DNA of 42,926 nucleotides from Negativicutes bacterium (GCA_009929605.1 SAAC01000009.1:1-42926); one strand, 5' to 3'. Counted from the first letter of the stretch, positions 7,881 through 16,754 are shown. A program made the numbers and translations. The notes: a model not told the origin generated them from the letters alone.

Positions 7881-8810
7881 ATGAATATATGTGTAACTGG
7901 TGGAGCTGGGTTTATTGGGTCTCATTTGGTAGATAGACTCATTGCATTAGGCCATACAGTATTAGTTATTGACAATTTAACAACAGGTGTAGAGGCTTTT
8001 GTGAATCCAAAGGCTATCTTCAAGAAAATGGATATTCGTGACAAAGAGCTTATTAACGTATTTCATGATTTTCAACCAGTCTATGTATTTCATGAAGCGG
8101 CCCAAACGATGGTAAATAGTTCTATGGATGATCCAGCGAATGATTGTGATGTTAATTTGATGGGTCTCATTAATGTATTGGAGGCGTGCCGTCATAGTGG
8201 TGTTAAGAAAATCATTACCCCATCGTCAGCTGCGGTTTATGGTAATGCAGATTCTTTGCCATTAACGGAAGATATTCATGGTGAACCATCTTCTTTTTAT
8301 GGACTTACAAAATTGACGATGGAAGGCTACTTAAGGGTATATGAACAGGCATTTAATTTGCCATATATATGCTTTAGATATTCCAATGTATATGGTCCTC
8401 GTCAAGGTGATGGCGGTGAAGGTGGTGTCATTAGCATATTTGCCCGCTTAGCAAGTGAAGGAAAAGCTTTTACTGTGTTTGGCGATGGCGAGCAAACGCG
8501 CGATTTTATTTATGTAGATGATGTTGTACAAGCAAATATAGACGCTATGAATCATGAGTCAATAACAGGGATTTATAATGTATCTACGAATACAGCCACC
8601 TCTGTAAATGAATTGATTCATCACTTTAGCAAACTGAACGGTAAAACGATTGATACTGTTTACGCACAAGAACGCTTGGGGGACATCAAGCATTCTAGAT
8701 TGAGTAATATAAAGGCTCAGAAGGATTTGAATTTTGTAGCTACTATGAATCTAGCGGAGGGGTTAACTAATACCTATCAATATTTTCTAGATGAACAAGG
8801 AGCACAATAA
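7881..8810 (+). CDS. NAD-dependent epimerase/dehydratase (GalE-like extended SDR)
   Basis: A 309-residue short-chain dehydrogenase of the extended type. The Rossmann motif TGGAGFIGSH is at residues 6-15 and the catalytic pair Tyr140/Lys144 is in YGLTK, preceded by TPSSAAVYG. The sequences RYSNVYGPRQ, FGDGEQTRDFIYVDDV and YNVSTNTATSVNEL match UDP-glucose 4-epimerase-like and dTDP-sugar dehydratase-like enzymes. It acts on a nucleotide sugar with tightly bound NAD. The window has a more canonical galE 290 bases further on, so this copy may serve another sugar, for example in LPS or capsule. The stop is directly followed by the DUF1294 start. Confidence 0.85.
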   Translation: MNICVTGGAGFIGSHLVDRLIALGHTVLVIDNLTTGVEAFVNPKAIFKKMDIRDKELINVFHDFQPVYVFHEAAQTMVNSSMDDPANDCDVNLMGLINVLEACRHSGVKKIITPSSAAVYGNADSLPLTEDIHGEPSSFYGLTKLTMEGYLRVYEQAFNLPYICFRYSNVYGPRQGDGGEGGVISIFARLASEGKAFTVFGDGEQTRDFIYVDDVVQANIDAMNHESITGIYNVSTNTATSVNELIHHFSKLNGKTIDTVYAQERLGDIKHSRLSNIKAQKDLNFVATMNLAEGLTNTYQYFLDEQGAQ

Positions 8811-9083
8811 TTGGAAAATAATTTTTTAATTGGCATCGGTGTATGGAATTGCATCGTGTTTCTCATCTATGGTTTGGATAAATGGTTAGCAATTCAGGAT
8901 AAACAACGTATTTCTGAATTTACATTGATTTTCTTGGCCTTCGCCTTTTCTGGCGTAGGAGCCTTGGTAGGCATGGCCTTATGGCGTCATAAAACATTGA
9001 AATGGAAATTCCGTATTTTAATTCCCATAGCCTTTTTGTGGCAAGTCTTTGCCATGGGGTATAGGTATGCATTATTAAGTTAG
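8811..9083 (+). CDS. DUF1294 family small membrane protein
   Basis: A 90-residue protein with three hydrophobic segments (about 5-20, 37-56 and 68-85). It shows the DUF1294 pattern: YGLDKWLA near residue 20, then RISE, the GVGALVGMALWRHKTLKWKFR block, and a final membrane helix. No function is established for the family. The start is TTG 8811, directly after the stop of the epimerase, with AAGGAG about eight bases upstream, so translation is probably coupled. It sits between two nucleotide-sugar epimerases. Confidence 0.8.
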   Translation: MENNFLIGIGVWNCIVFLIYGLDKWLAIQDKQRISEFTLIFLAFAFSGVGALVGMALWRHKTLKWKFRILIPIAFLWQVFAMGYRYALLS

Positions 9084-9096
9084 TAGGGGGCTTATT

Positions 9097-10089
9097 ATGA
9101 AATTACTAGTTACCGGCGGTGCAGGATATATCGGTAGTCATACAGTTCGAGCATTACAAAAAGAAGGGCATACACCAATTATCGTAGACAATTTTTCTCG
9201 TGGCCATCGTGATTCAGTACCAACTGATGTACTATGCATTGAAATGGATATTGCTGATTCTACTTTGGTAGAGGTGATGAAGGAACATGAAATCGAAGGT
9301 GTGATGCACTTTGCAGCGCACTCCCAAGTAGGTGAATCCATGGTCAATCCATCGATTTATTATGATAATAATGTGGTGGGTTCTTACCGTTTGATTGAAT
9401 CTGCTCGTCAAGCTGGGGTAAAATATTTTGTATTCTCTAGTACGGCTGCTGTATATGGGGAACCGGAAATTGTACCAATTAAGGAAGATGCTAAATTAGA
9501 ACCTACTAATGTATATGGTCGTACAAAATTGATGATTGAACAAATGCTGAGTGACTATAGCAAAATTTACGGCATGACCTATGTGGCATTGCGCTATTTC
9601 AATGCAGCTGGTGCAGATCCATCTGGCGAAATTGGTGAGGATCATACACCTGAAACACATTTGATTCCATTAGTGCTTGATGCGGCTTTAGGTAAACGCC
9701 CTCATATTACTGTGTTCGGTACAGATTATCCTACAGAGGATGGTACATGTGTGCGCGATTACATCCATGTGAATGACTTGGCTAGTGCTCATGTATTAGC
9801 GATGAATTATTTACATGATGGTGGCGAGTCTACTGTATTTAACCTTGGGTCTGGCAATGGCTTCTCTGTGAAAGCTATCATTGAAACAGCTAAAGAAGTA
9901 ACAGGCATTGATATCCTTGTTGAATATGGTGACCGTCGCGCCGGTGATCCTGGTACATTGATTGCATCGTCTGACAAAATTAAATCCGTATTAGGATGGA
10001 ATCCTGTGTTCAGTAATGTGAAAGATGTCCTTAAAGATGCGTGGGGCTGGCACCAATCTCATCCAAACGGATACGACGATAAAAAATAG
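9097..10089 (+). CDS. galE: UDP-glucose 4-epimerase
   Basis: A 330-residue canonical GalE interconverting UDP-glucose and UDP-galactose. The NAD motif TGGAGYIGSH is at residues 6-15. Catalytic Tyr140 and Lys144 lie in VYGRTKLMIEQ, with SSTAAVYGEP at ~114-123. RYFNAAGADPSGEIGEDH, FGTDYPTEDGTCVRDYIHV and GDRRAGDPGTLIASS are hallmarks of this enzyme rather than of other SDRs. ATG 9097 follows the GGGGG-rich site after the DUF1294 stop. It ends a three-gene unit. Its products would feed LPS core or extracellular polysaccharide. Confidence 0.95.
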   Translation: MKLLVTGGAGYIGSHTVRALQKEGHTPIIVDNFSRGHRDSVPTDVLCIEMDIADSTLVEVMKEHEIEGVMHFAAHSQVGESMVNPSIYYDNNVVGSYRLIESARQAGVKYFVFSSTAAVYGEPEIVPIKEDAKLEPTNVYGRTKLMIEQMLSDYSKIYGMTYVALRYFNAAGADPSGEIGEDHTPETHLIPLVLDAALGKRPHITVFGTDYPTEDGTCVRDYIHVNDLASAHVLAMNYLHDGGESTVFNLGSGNGFSVKAIIETAKEVTGIDILVEYGDRRAGDPGTLIASSDKIKSVLGWNPVFSNVKDVLKDAWGWHQSHPNGYDDKK

Positions 10090-10386
10090 TGGCAGGCTAA
10101 CTCACATACAGACGAGTACTCATCTATGTTTATATCAGTATATATACTCATTAGTTCTGTGTGAATCAGAGATACCTATGTGACTCTCAGTCAACAATGT
10201 GACTAATGGGAGCAAAGTTGACCAATGGTGAACAACTAAAAAAAGGAATTCCTACAAGCTCTTTCGAAATACTTATAGTATAAGTGTTTTGAAAGGGCTT
10301 TTTGTGTATTTACACTGGCTAATGTAATGGATGTTTAGGACCATGACTACTATGAATGTGTGAGTGCTTGAAATGGGTGTGAAATT
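10090..10386. other. Intergenic region between galE and the secretin pair
   Basis: 297 bases without a recognisable gene. The only clear signal is the long hairpin at 10257-10303. Before it are scattered short repeats of TGTGACT/TGTGAAT type with no evident function. No convincing promoter for the next gene was found between 10304 and 10386. Confidence 0.5.
10257..10303 (+). terminator. Rho-independent terminator with 20-bp stem downstream of galE
   Basis: The left arm 10257-10276 pairs with 10280-10299 over 20 bp (G-U pairs only as exceptions) around a 3-base loop, followed by T5. It is 168 bases after the galE stop. Confidence 0.85.
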
Positions 10387-11133
10387 ATGAATCTATGTAA
10401 GGAGAAATTTTATAGTTATATAGGTCGTTTTAAAATCTCTTGGAGACGACATAAGGGCCTATATATTGTCATATTTGGAATTTTTTGTATTATAGTAGGG
10501 CTGAGTCTATTTAAAACACAATCTACGAAAGTAGGTGCTACAGTGACGGATTTTTCTACAGCAGATTCATGGGAGGACTCACTAGATAAATCTTCACCGT
10601 ATAGAGGCAAATATGATAAAGAAAAATATTTCAATACTAAGTATGATTCAGGAGAGGAGAGTGATAGCCATGGTAAACTTATATTTTCTGTCACATCAGC
10701 ACAACGACCGTATGCATTAACGAGTCCCTTTGTAGAATTGCCACAGTCTAAGAAGAACGATGCTAAGAACCCTAGTAAAAATCATTCAGAACAAACAATG
10801 GATCCGAGATATACAAATGGGGACATACCGAATCAAGGGACTATACATAATGGTTTAGAATCTAGAAGTGATAGAGTGGAATCTAATGGCAATATAAAAA
10901 ATAACAAGCGACAATCATCAGGTAATACACAAGAACCTTCAACTAATAGAGAACCGAGTATTGCATTACAAGGTATTATCCAAGGTAGTACTAAACAGGC
11001 GGTATTACAGATTAATAATGCGTCTGTAGTGCTTGGTGTGGGCGAGACGTACGGACATGTGCGTGTTACTGCTATTACAAATGAGTCTGTATCTGTGAGT
11101 GTGTCAGGGGTGGAGCAATGGCTAGGAATATAA
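10387..11133 (+). CDS. PilP/GspC-like inner-membrane secretin-assembly protein
   Basis: A 248-residue protein: a basic cytoplasmic start (residues 1-24), one membrane helix (~25-43, LYIVIFGIFCIIVGLSLF), and a long low-complexity Ser/Asn/Lys-rich periplasmic linker (~60-190). The compact C-terminal domain (IALQGIIQGSTKQAVLQINN, then VVLGVGETYGHVRVTAI) is the beta-rich 'homology region' of PilP/GspC. These proteins link the inner-membrane assembly platform to the secretin. The next gene, overlapping by 16 bases, is a secretin, which supports this strongly. The linker is fast-evolving, so identification rests on the last ~55 residues and the neighbour. The role is type IV pilus/competence or type II secretion. 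Confidence 0.65.
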   Translation: MNLCKEKFYSYIGRFKISWRRHKGLYIVIFGIFCIIVGLSLFKTQSTKVGATVTDFSTADSWEDSLDKSSPYRGKYDKEKYFNTKYDSGEESDSHGKLIFSVTSAQRPYALTSPFVELPQSKKNDAKNPSKNHSEQTMDPRYTNGDIPNQGTIHNGLESRSDRVESNGNIKNNKRQSSGNTQEPSTNREPSIALQGIIQGSTKQAVLQINNASVVLGVGETYGHVRVTAITNESVSVSVSGVEQWLGI

Positions 11134-12362
11134 GAAATATAGCGCTTATGAATAAACGGAGTAAAGTTTTACAGCTAGCATGTACTATGATGCTGTGTTT
11201 TTTCTGTATGACAATAAACACTATAGTAAATTGTACATATGCTACGTCGCCAAATGAAAATATAAACTTAGCTCAACCTATAACTCTTAATGTGGTAAAT
11301 GCGCCATTACAAGAGGTTGTGCTAGGCATCAGTAAATCACATCATTTAGATGTGATGGGTCTCGAAAGTCTTGAAGGAACGGTTACGGCTAGATTAAATG
11401 GCCTTGATGCGGTCGATGTGATCCGCCAATTAGGTGAGTTAAAACATTTTACAGTACGTCAAGAACAGTCTGTACTCATCATTGATGGGTATGGTAAATC
11501 CGAGGAACAACGACAACTGATGGTACTGGAGCCTAGCTATATGAGGCCCGAAACATTAGAATCTGCATTACAGGGGGTGGTGCCAAATGAGCGGATGACG
11601 GTGGTGAAAGAACGCAATCAAGTGCTCGTCTATGGAACGCCCCGTGAGACCTATGCCATTCAATCTGTGATGCCACGGATAGATACGGAACCTAAACAAG
11701 TACAGTTAGAAGCCACTATCATTGCCATGGAATCATCATTCGTAAAAGAAGTAGGTCTAAAGTGGTCCTGGCTTTCATTAACATCACATGGTGAAGATAC
11801 GACAAATAGTTATGGTTCCATTCAATTTGGAAAGTTGTCAGATGGGTCGAGTTATAAATTCTTTTACAAGCCAGAGTTATCAGCAATGGAAACATCTGGC
11901 AAGGCCGCTATTATTGCAAGGCCCTCCATTATGACCATGAATGGTGAGGAAGCAAAGATTTTGATTGGGGAACGCATACCCGTAGTGGAAGAAACGCGGT
12001 CCGATGGGGAGCGGTATAGTTCGGTCCGCTATGAGGATGTAGGGATACGGCTCACCTATACGCCGTACATTGGTATAGATAATACCGTAGATGCTACTAT
12101 TAATGCGGAGGTGAGCTCACCTACACTCGTTCCTGAAATGAAAGCCTATAAAATAACAGCCCGTGAGGCCAAAACGAGGGTGCGCATGAAACCAGGAGAG
12201 GTTCTTGTCATTGGGGGGCTCATGGACAATCGTAATCAGAAACAATTGGAGAAAATTCCGCTGTTAGGGGATATTCCACTGGTGGGAAAATTATTTAGGC
12301 ATAGTAGAAAAACAAAGGATACTGTAGAGATGGTCATTCTTGTGAAAGCGACTGTGGTATAA
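11118..12362 (+). CDS. PilQ/GspD-family secretin, short form
   Basis: A 414-residue outer-membrane channel protein. ATG 11118 has AGGGG seven bases upstream; ATG 11148 is an alternative giving a more usual signal peptide (MNKRSKVLQLACTMMLCFFC...). After the export signal there is an N-terminal N0/STN-like domain (ITLNVVNAPLQEVVLGISKS), one N1-type domain (~135-190), and the secretin core from PKQVQLEATIIAMESS to the end. The core shows GERIPVVEE, VGIRLTYTPYI, VLVIGGLMDN and IPLLGDIPLVGKLFR, all secretin signatures. At ~414 residues it is small; classical PilQ has extra N-terminal domains. It is paired only with the PilP/GspC-like gene. It is probably part of a type IV pilus or DNA-uptake machine encoded elsewhere. 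Confidence 0.85.
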   Translation: MARNIRNIALMNKRSKVLQLACTMMLCFFCMTINTIVNCTYATSPNENINLAQPITLNVVNAPLQEVVLGISKSHHLDVMGLESLEGTVTARLNGLDAVDVIRQLGELKHFTVRQEQSVLIIDGYGKSEEQRQLMVLEPSYMRPETLESALQGVVPNERMTVVKERNQVLVYGTPRETYAIQSVMPRIDTEPKQVQLEATIIAMESSFVKEVGLKWSWLSLTSHGEDTTNSYGSIQFGKLSDGSSYKFFYKPELSAMETSGKAAIIARPSIMTMNGEEAKILIGERIPVVEETRSDGERYSSVRYEDVGIRLTYTPYIGIDNTVDATINAEVSSPTLVPEMKAYKITAREAKTRVRMKPGEVLVIGGLMDNRNQKQLEKIPLLGDIPLVGKLFRHSRKTKDTVEMVILVKATVV

Positions 12363-12392
12363 TAAGACAGTATTGTATCATAGGAGGCAGGA

Positions 12393-14375
12393 ATGGAACG
12401 CATTCGACTGATAGGACTGGGGAAATCCTTTGGGGTACGCCAAGTATTTTCTAATGTGTCCTTTGAAATAAAAGAAGGTGAACGACTCGGTTTAGTAGGC
12501 CCTAATGGGGCTGGCAAATCGACGCTGTTAAAATGTATATTAGGTTATGAGGAACTTGATGAAGGTCAAGTCGTCAAATCCAGCGTTGCTACTATTGGTT
12601 ATTTACAACAAGATGTAAATCTCGGCGATGAAAGTTTAGCCGAAGAAATTCAAAAGGCCTGGACCGATGTACATCGTTTGGAGGATCAGTTAGCAGAGCT
12701 GACAAAGAAATTAGAAGTCGAGGAAGCTACTGAATCAGATTTATCTAGGCTGGATTATTTACAAAATAGACTAGAGTGGCTTGGTGGTTATGACTATGAA
12801 GCGAAAACGAAACGCATTGTGTATGGGCTAGGCTTTACCGATGAGGATTTAGATAAACCGGTGAATTCGTTCTCGGGTGGTCAAAAGACTCGTATCAATT
12901 TAGCAAAAGCTTTAGTACGTCGTCCAGACTTTCTATTCCTAGACGAACCGACGAACCATCTTGATATGGAAATGTTGGAATGGCTTGAGGGATATTTATC
13001 TGCTTATCCTGGTGGTATTTTGGTGGTCAGCCATGACCGGTATTTCCTTGACCGTATTATTAATGGTGTAGTGGAATTAGAACATCATAAGGTTACTACA
13101 TTCCGTGGTAATTATAGTCGTTATATCGCGCAACGTGAAGAACGTCAAAAGGCTGCGCTCGCTGCCTATGAAAAGCAACAGGAATATATCAAAAAAACAG
13201 AGGAATATATTGATAAATACCGGGCCGGTATTAAATCCAAGATGGCCCGTGGGCGTCAATCTCAATTAAATAGATTAGAACGCCTCGATGCACCGGAAAC
13301 GACGAGCTCCTTGCGATTCCAATTTCCACCGGCTGCCATGAGTGCCGATAAGGTGCTCGTATTTGATAAGGTCAGTGTGGGCTATGCGGATAAAAAGCAA
13401 GGAACGAAAACCATTGCGAATAACTTATCCTTTGTCATTCGTCGTGGTGAAGCTGTTGCCTTGATTGGTCCTAATGGGGCAGGTAAATCTACTATTGTGA
13501 AATCCATCGTAGGGGAATTACATCCCCAGGAGGGGCATATAGACGTAGGCAATCGTGTACAGATTGGTTACTTCTCACAGGAGCATGAGGAGTTACATCC
13601 AACGTGGCAAGTGGTGGATGAGATTATGAATAATTTCAACTACTCAGAGGAAAAGGCTCGTAATGTTCTTGGAATGTTTATGTTCAAGGCTGATGATGTC
13701 TTTAAATTGGTGGGCGATTTATCTGGCGGTGAACGAGCACGGTTGGCATTATTAAAACTATTCCTTCAAGGCGATAATTTCCTAGTTCTTGATGAACCGA
13801 CAAACCATTTGGATATTCCTACGAGAGAAATTGTAGAGCAAGCGCTCCAACAATTTGGAGGAACTTGCTTTATCATTTCTCATGATCGGTACTTCCTTGA
13901 TCAAGTATCTACGAGAACATTGTCTTTGGAGGATGGTGTTATTACCGAGTACTTAGGTAATTATTCGTACTATAAGGAAAAACTTAAACAAGAGGAAGAT
14001 TTGTTAGCATTAGCTAATGAAGGTCAAGACGATAATGGAACTAGTGGAAAAACTATTGTGAAATCCAATGATAGTATTAACAGTACTAGTTATGCAAGTG
14101 CTAACAAAAATGGGGCAACAACTGAGTCTAATGCGGGTGATGCGGAAGTAGCACCTAAGAAGCAAAATTCCTATATGACAGAAAAAATGCTGGCTGAAAC
14201 AGAATCTGAGATTGCTCGATTAGAAGCGACGATGAAAATGTACGAAGTACAATTGGCAAATTCTGTAGTACAACAAGATGTAGAAAAATTGGCGAAGCTT
14301 TCACAACAAATGGAGCAGGCACAACAAAATCTTGATGAATTATATGAAAAATGGGAGCGTTTGGCTGCGGAATAG
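12393..14375 (+). CDS. ABC-F family ATPase (ribosome-associated type)
   Basis: A 660-residue soluble protein with two ABC domains and no membrane segment. Domain 1 has Walker A GPNGAGKST at 36-44, signature FSGGQKTRI and Walker B LFLDEPTNHLD. Domain 2 repeats these as GPNGAGKST, LSGGERARL and LVLDEPTNHLD. A charged interdomain linker (YEKQQEYIKKTEEYIDKYRAG) is the ABC-F hallmark. After domain 2 comes a Ser/Asn/Gly-rich spacer (~545-590) and a C-terminal coiled coil (~595-655), as in Uup/YdiF-type members. ABC-F proteins act on the ribosome (translation, or antibiotic protection); the subfamily cannot be fixed here. ATG 12393 follows AGGAGG at a five-base distance. No canonical terminator was found after it. 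Confidence 0.9.
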   Translation: MERIRLIGLGKSFGVRQVFSNVSFEIKEGERLGLVGPNGAGKSTLLKCILGYEELDEGQVVKSSVATIGYLQQDVNLGDESLAEEIQKAWTDVHRLEDQLAELTKKLEVEEATESDLSRLDYLQNRLEWLGGYDYEAKTKRIVYGLGFTDEDLDKPVNSFSGGQKTRINLAKALVRRPDFLFLDEPTNHLDMEMLEWLEGYLSAYPGGILVVSHDRYFLDRIINGVVELEHHKVTTFRGNYSRYIAQREERQKAALAAYEKQQEYIKKTEEYIDKYRAGIKSKMARGRQSQLNRLERLDAPETTSSLRFQFPPAAMSADKVLVFDKVSVGYADKKQGTKTIANNLSFVIRRGEAVALIGPNGAGKSTIVKSIVGELHPQEGHIDVGNRVQIGYFSQEHEELHPTWQVVDEIMNNFNYSEEKARNVLGMFMFKADDVFKLVGDLSGGERARLALLKLFLQGDNFLVLDEPTNHLDIPTREIVEQALQQFGGTCFIISHDRYFLDQVSTRTLSLEDGVITEYLGNYSYYKEKLKQEEDLLALANEGQDDNGTSGKTIVKSNDSINSTSYASANKNGATTESNAGDAEVAPKKQNSYMTEKMLAETESEIARLEATMKMYEVQLANSVVQQDVEKLAKLSQQMEQAQQNLDELYEKWERLAAE

Positions 14376-14531
14376 ACACTCTATATATGTTAATTAAATT
14401 TATCTTATTTATTAAAATAAAATGAAATGAAATGTATATATTTCGGCATTAAGAAAATTCAATAATAATATATTGTTTGTAATAAAGTGTTTTTTACAGT
14501 GGACGAATGTTGTCTATACTCGTATTTTTTA

Positions 14532-14560
14532 TTGACAAATAGTAGTGTTTCAGTGATAAT
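14532..14560 (+). promoter_or_regulatory. Consensus promoter of the livJHMGF operon
   Basis: TTGACA (14532-14537), a 17-base spacer and GATAAT (14555-14560). The expected start is near 14567, leaving a leader of about 134 nt before livJ. Confidence 0.8.
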
Positions 14561-14603
14561 TAAGAGTAATATAAATACAGTATCCCTGTATAGTTAGGGT
14601 GCG

Positions 14604-14632
14604 CCCCTGTGAGGATTGCTCCTTCATAGGGG
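14604..14632 (+). promoter_or_regulatory. Leader hairpin in the livJ 5' UTR (possible attenuator)
   Basis: An 11-bp stem (14604-14614 with 14622-14632, two G-U pairs) and a 7-base loop, followed by a U-rich but interrupted TGTTCTGTTTG. The upstream AGGG (14596-14599) can instead pair with CCCT (14605-14608), which would disrupt the hairpin. This could be an attenuator, an mRNA-stabilising structure or incidental. No leader peptide rich in Leu/Ile/Val codons was evident. Confidence 0.4.
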
Positions 14633-14700
14633 TGTTCTGTTTGTATATGATTATATCTTGTATGTATAGTGCATGAGCACAAGAGAAGGAAGGGTGTAAC

Positions 14701-15852
14701 ATGAAGAAATCCATGTTGAAAAAATTAGCCGTAATGGGCCTTGCCGGTGTAATGGCAATCGGTATTGCCGGTTGTGGTAGTGATAAAGGTGCTTCTAGTG
14801 GTAATGCTAATGAAGCGAAAATTGCGTTGTTAACAACTACATCTGGTGCAGCAGCAGCGTATGGCGAATCCATTAAGAATGGTGCAGAATTGGCAGTTAG
14901 CCAAATTAATGCAGATGCTAATAATGTGAAAATCAACCTATTGGTAGAAGATACTAAAGGTGATAAAAACGAAGCTATCAATGCAATGAATAAAGTTATC
15001 TCCAAAGATAAAGTGGTAGCTGTAGTAGGTCCTATGTTATCTGGGGAAATGATGGCGGCTGGTCCTATTGCGAATAAAAACAAAGTAGTAGCACTTGGTA
15101 CTTCTACAACTGCAGAAGGTATCACTGATATCGGCGATTACATTTTCCGTAATGCTGTGCCAGAGTCCCTTGCAGTAGATACAGCAATCAAAGAAGCACA
15201 TAAAGTATTGGGCTTCAAAACAGCAGCTATTATGTACTCCAATAACAATGACCAAATGGTATCTGTAAATAACACAGCTAAAAAAGCATTGGAATCTGAA
15301 GGTGTACAAATCGTAGCTACTGAAACATTTGCAGATAAAGATACTGATTTCTCTGCACAATTGACTAAGATTCAACAAGCTAAACCTGATGTAATCGTAG
15401 TAGCGTCCTTGTACCAAGAAGGCGCTTTGATTATGAAAAAAATGCGTGAATTAGGTATCAATGTACCAGTTATTGGTTCTAACGGCTTCAACAGCCCTGC
15501 ATTCATTAAAAATGCTGGCGCTGCCGCAGATGGTTCCATCGTAGGTACTCCTTGGTTCCCTAATAAAGATGATCAAAAAGTTAGAGACTTCAAAAAAGCA
15601 TATGTTGATAAATACGGCCATGAACCTGACCAATTTGCAGCACAAGCTTATGACGCTATGTACATGGTAGAAGCAGCATTGAAAAAAGCTGGTTCCACAA
15701 CTGATCGTGAAAAATTCAAAGAAGCGTTGAAAAATATTGCTGACTTCGTTGGCGTAACTGGTAAATTCCAATTCGACGCTAAAGGCGATCCAAAAATGGA
15801 CGTTCAAGTATTACAAGTACGCAATGGTCAATTTGAGGCATTACAAAAATAA
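14701..15852 (+). CDS. livJ: Branched-chain amino-acid ABC transporter, substrate-binding lipoprotein
   Basis: A 383-residue periplasmic binding protein. It has a lipoprotein signal peptide (MKKSMLKKLAVMGLAGVMAIGIAGC) with lipidated Cys25 in the lipobox. The mature part has the Leu/Ile/Val-binding family fold: KIALLTTTSGAAAAYGESIKNGAELAV, VVAVVGPMLSGEMMAAGPIANKNKV, the middle PDVIVVASLYQEGALIMKKM and the C-terminal FAAQAYDAMYMVEAALKKAG. It captures leucine, isoleucine or valine (or a related amino acid) for LivHMGF. It is the first gene of a complete transporter operon, with an unusually regular, GCx/GTA-rich codon choice suggesting high expression. Exact substrate specificity is not readable. 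Confidence 0.94.
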   Translation: MKKSMLKKLAVMGLAGVMAIGIAGCGSDKGASSGNANEAKIALLTTTSGAAAAYGESIKNGAELAVSQINADANNVKINLLVEDTKGDKNEAINAMNKVISKDKVVAVVGPMLSGEMMAAGPIANKNKVVALGTSTTAEGITDIGDYIFRNAVPESLAVDTAIKEAHKVLGFKTAAIMYSNNNDQMVSVNNTAKKALESEGVQIVATETFADKDTDFSAQLTKIQQAKPDVIVVASLYQEGALIMKKMRELGINVPVIGSNGFNSPAFIKNAGAAADGSIVGTPWFPNKDDQKVRDFKKAYVDKYGHEPDQFAAQAYDAMYMVEAALKKAGSTTDREKFKEALKNIADFVGVTGKFQFDAKGDPKMDVQVLQVRNGQFEALQK

Positions 15853-15872
15853 TCATACGAGGTGAACAAACA

Positions 15873-16754
15873 GTGTTTTTACAACAATTAGTGAATGGGT
15901 TAACCCTCGGCAGCTTGTATGCTGTTCTCGCTATTGGTTTGACACTAGTGTTTGGCGTATTGAACATAATCAACATGGCTCACGGAGGCATCTTTATGAT
16001 AGGTGCCTTCGTTGGTCTTTTTATGGTCACTGTTCTTGACGTTAACATTTTTGTGGCAATCCTTGGCGCCATGATTGTGGGTGCAATCCTAGGTTATCTA
16101 TTAGAATTCGTAGCGCTTCGTCCGTTACGTCGTCAAAAAGTATCTCATTTAGCACCATTGATTAGTACCATTGGTGTTTCTATTTTCTTTGAAAGTGTGG
16201 CTTTACTTGTATGGGGCCCTCAAACTCGTTCATTCCCACCAGATTTTATCGGTGGATTGATTGATTTTGGTACTTTCAAAATTTCTATGGTTCAAATTAT
16301 TGGCCTTGGCGTGTCCGTAGGTTTGATGTTAATTTTGAACGTGTTGATTAAGAAAACTAAAATTGGTAAAGCCATTCGTGCCGTATCTCTCAATACAGAA
16401 ACAGCTGCATTGTTAGGTATCAATCCAACATTAGTTATTTCCGTTACTGTCATGCTCGCATCTGCATTAGGTGCAGCAGCTGGCGTATTGGTAGGTTTAT
16501 CCTTCGATGCGGTAGAACCTTTGATGGGTGTTATCATAGGCTTTAAAGGTTTGGCTGTATTAATCCTTGGTGGTCTTGGCAATATTACTGGCGCCATGGT
16601 AGGTGGCTTGATACTCGGTATTGCAGAGGTATTCTCTGTAGCTTATGGTGCATCCTCCTATCGTGATGCTGTGGCCTTTGGCCTTATTATCTTGCTCTTA
16701 TTCTGGAGACCACAAGGCCTCTTTGGTTCTAAAGATAAAGGGGGTAGACCATAA
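15873..16754 (+). CDS. livH: Branched-chain amino-acid ABC transporter permease LivH
   Basis: A 293-residue inner-membrane permease with about eight hydrophobic segments. The start FLQQLVNGLTLGSLYAVLAIGLTLVFGVLNIINMAHG is the classic LivH N-terminus. The EAA-like cytoplasmic loop contains KIGKAIRAVSLNTETAALLGINP, and GLAVLILGGLGNITGAMVGGLILG is near the C-terminus. GTG 15873 is the start, with ACGAGGTGA about ten bases upstream. It pairs with LivM, whose start overlaps its stop by one base. Confidence 0.95.
   Translation: MFLQQLVNGLTLGSLYAVLAIGLTLVFGVLNIINMAHGGIFMIGAFVGLFMVTVLDVNIFVAILGAMIVGAILGYLLEFVALRPLRRQKVSHLAPLISTIGVSIFFESVALLVWGPQTRSFPPDFIGGLIDFGTFKISMVQIIGLGVSVGLMLILNVLIKKTKIGKAIRAVSLNTETAALLGINPTLVISVTVMLASALGAAAGVLVGLSFDAVEPLMGVIIGFKGLAVLILGGLGNITGAMVGGLILGIAEVFSVAYGASSYRDAVAFGLIILLLFWRPQGLFGSKDKGGRP

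Larger units (their letters stand above)
14376..14700. other. Intergenic region upstream of livJ
   Basis: 325 bases without a gene. The first 150 are very AT-rich (poly-A/T runs, TTAATTAA) and hold no clear terminator. The remainder carries a consensus promoter and a leader with an 11-bp hairpin, described separately, and ends with the livJ ribosome-binding site GGAAGGGTG. Confidence 0.6.

Noticed and set aside
10090..10256. Repeated TGTGACT/TGTGAAT words after galE as a repeat array or CRISPR remnant
   Set aside because: The words are only seven bases, irregularly spaced and imperfect; no direct repeat with spacers is present.
14550..15125. Open frame of ~190 codons on the minus strand opposite the livJ start
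   Set aside because: It is antisense to a certain gene (livJ) and its promoter, has a composition biased by the complement of livJ codons (Ala/Pro/Leu-rich), and has no ribosome-binding site or family resemblance.
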